Source of the DNA: Erwinia billingiae Eb661
GTDB taxonomy: Bacteria > Pseudomonadota > Gammaproteobacteria > Enterobacterales > Enterobacteriaceae
DNA: 64,000 nt
Assembly (NCBI RefSeq): GCF_000196615.1
Contig: NC_014305.1
Location: 62,001-126,000, forward strand
Reading direction: 5' to 3'
Below are positions 63,471 to 64,000 of this stretch, in pieces. Each line of letters starts with the position of its first letter. Position 1 is the first letter of the stretch. The translations under genes were made by a program, and so were the position numbers. The notes under the pieces are model-generated. The model searched no databases. It was not told the DNA's origin and was given only the letters and a program-made list of their open reading frames with translations.

Positions 63471-64000
63471 ATTTTATTTTTCCGGAATTATATATTTTCG
63501 CGTTGATATTATTCATAAATCGTTCAAAGACAGATGCAGCCTCCTGATTATTCAGTTCCGGGAACCCGGCCCCCTTCGGCTCCCCGTCCGTGCCGGCCTG
63601 GTCGTCGAGCCCTACTCCGCTAACCGGCAGGCCGGTAAGCTCCGCCGAACCGCAAAGGGCCGCGTTTCGGGCCTGCCGGCTAGGGTCTGATGGCAACGTC
63701 AGGGGCAACCCCCGCAGCCAGCCACGGGCTGGCGCATATCACTGGCCGCGTTGCGGCCGCTGAGGACCGTCCGGCGTGTGCCGTCCGGGGCTGCCCCACG
63801 TTCGTCACCACCGTGGTGATGTTCTCCTGAGTTCCTCCGCCGCGCAGAAACCTGCCACACGGGGGCCGCCGTTCAAGGGTCGCTGACGCTAAACGCCGGC
63901 GCCCGGTCCCTGCGGGCTGCGGCCTTGTCGTTTCCCCCTGACCGCCGTCCTTTCCCGCGCGGCCGTTCTGCCTGTTGCGGCGAAGGATCTCAAAGAATCA
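63471..64000. other. GC-rich noncoding region with several hairpins
   Basis: No gene is supported. Perfect short hairpins occur at 63717-63733 (GCCAGCC/GGCTGGC) and 63744-63758 (GGCCGC/GCGGCC), followed by CCGTCC direct repeats. The form is like single-strand initiation or single-strand promoter regions of conjugative plasmids. The window ends inside it. Confidence 0.5.

Noticed and set aside
63445..63708. 87-residue minus-strand frame near the window end
   Set aside because: Spans GC-rich noncoding and AT-rich sequence, with no ribosome site and no recognisable pattern.

Overview
The window reads as part of a large enterobacterial plasmid. It carries a RepFIB-type initiator with iterons on both sides, two different partition loci (a P1/SopAB-like parAB and a TP228-like parFG), a plasmid-type tyrosine recombinase, LexA-controlled umuDC, mazEF, and the start of a conjugative leading region (DNA methylase, KlcA/ArdB antirestriction, two DUF1380 proteins). 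Gene content suggests a plant- or soil-associated member of Enterobacterales, Pantoea/Erwinia/Enterobacter-like. That host assignment is inference from protein resemblance; no rRNA or other taxonomic marker is present.

Layout. 0-15 kb: signalling genes, namely a membrane chemoreceptor, a GAF-PAS-GGDEF-EAL protein with an apparent CTG start, several small AT-rich genes including two YmgB/AriR-like connectors, a recombinase, and two paralogous GAF-GGDEF(degenerate)-EAL proteins, of which one looks like an active phosphodiesterase and the other has lost the catalytic residues. 15-25 kb: a small XRE regulator, a budC-like acetoin/butanediol dehydrogenase, a soluble PAS-PAS chemoreceptor broken by one in-frame stop, a spermidine-synthase-like protein, a decayed higBA region, and a membrane GGDEF-EAL protein with both sites intact. 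25-29 kb: an aldoxime-nitrile operon (AraC regulator, nitrilase, aldoxime dehydratase, outer-membrane channel). 29-32 kb: an IS30 element, GNAT, a VOC pseudogene and a P-loop kinase-like protein. 32-39 kb: Fur-controlled ferric-hydroxamate uptake (fecI/fecR regulators, TonB transducer-receptor, fhuD, fhuB) with no ATPase gene. 39.6-44.1 kb: parAB, iterons and repA. 44.7-48.4 kb: a deleted IS3-family element, mazEF, an amber-interrupted gene and parFG. 48.8-52 kb: umuDC and small plasmid genes. 52-60 kb: a second IS30 copy, a chorismate-mutase-like gene, a DUF1471 protein, an AraC/NepI-like MFS pair and a TetR/PobA-like pair. 60-64 kb: leading-region genes, two long homologous GC-rich noncoding repeats and a hairpin cluster.

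How the parts fit. The plasmid appears to give its host an environmental-sensing and cyclic-di-GMP module (two chemoreceptors, four GGDEF/EAL proteins, two connector-like proteins) together with catabolic and iron-scavenging functions useful on plants. Several toxin, chemoreceptor and transposase genes are broken, so the accessory part is partly in decay, while replication, partition, mutagenesis and anti-defence genes look intact. All names rest on reading motifs and remembered family sequences; no database search was possible.
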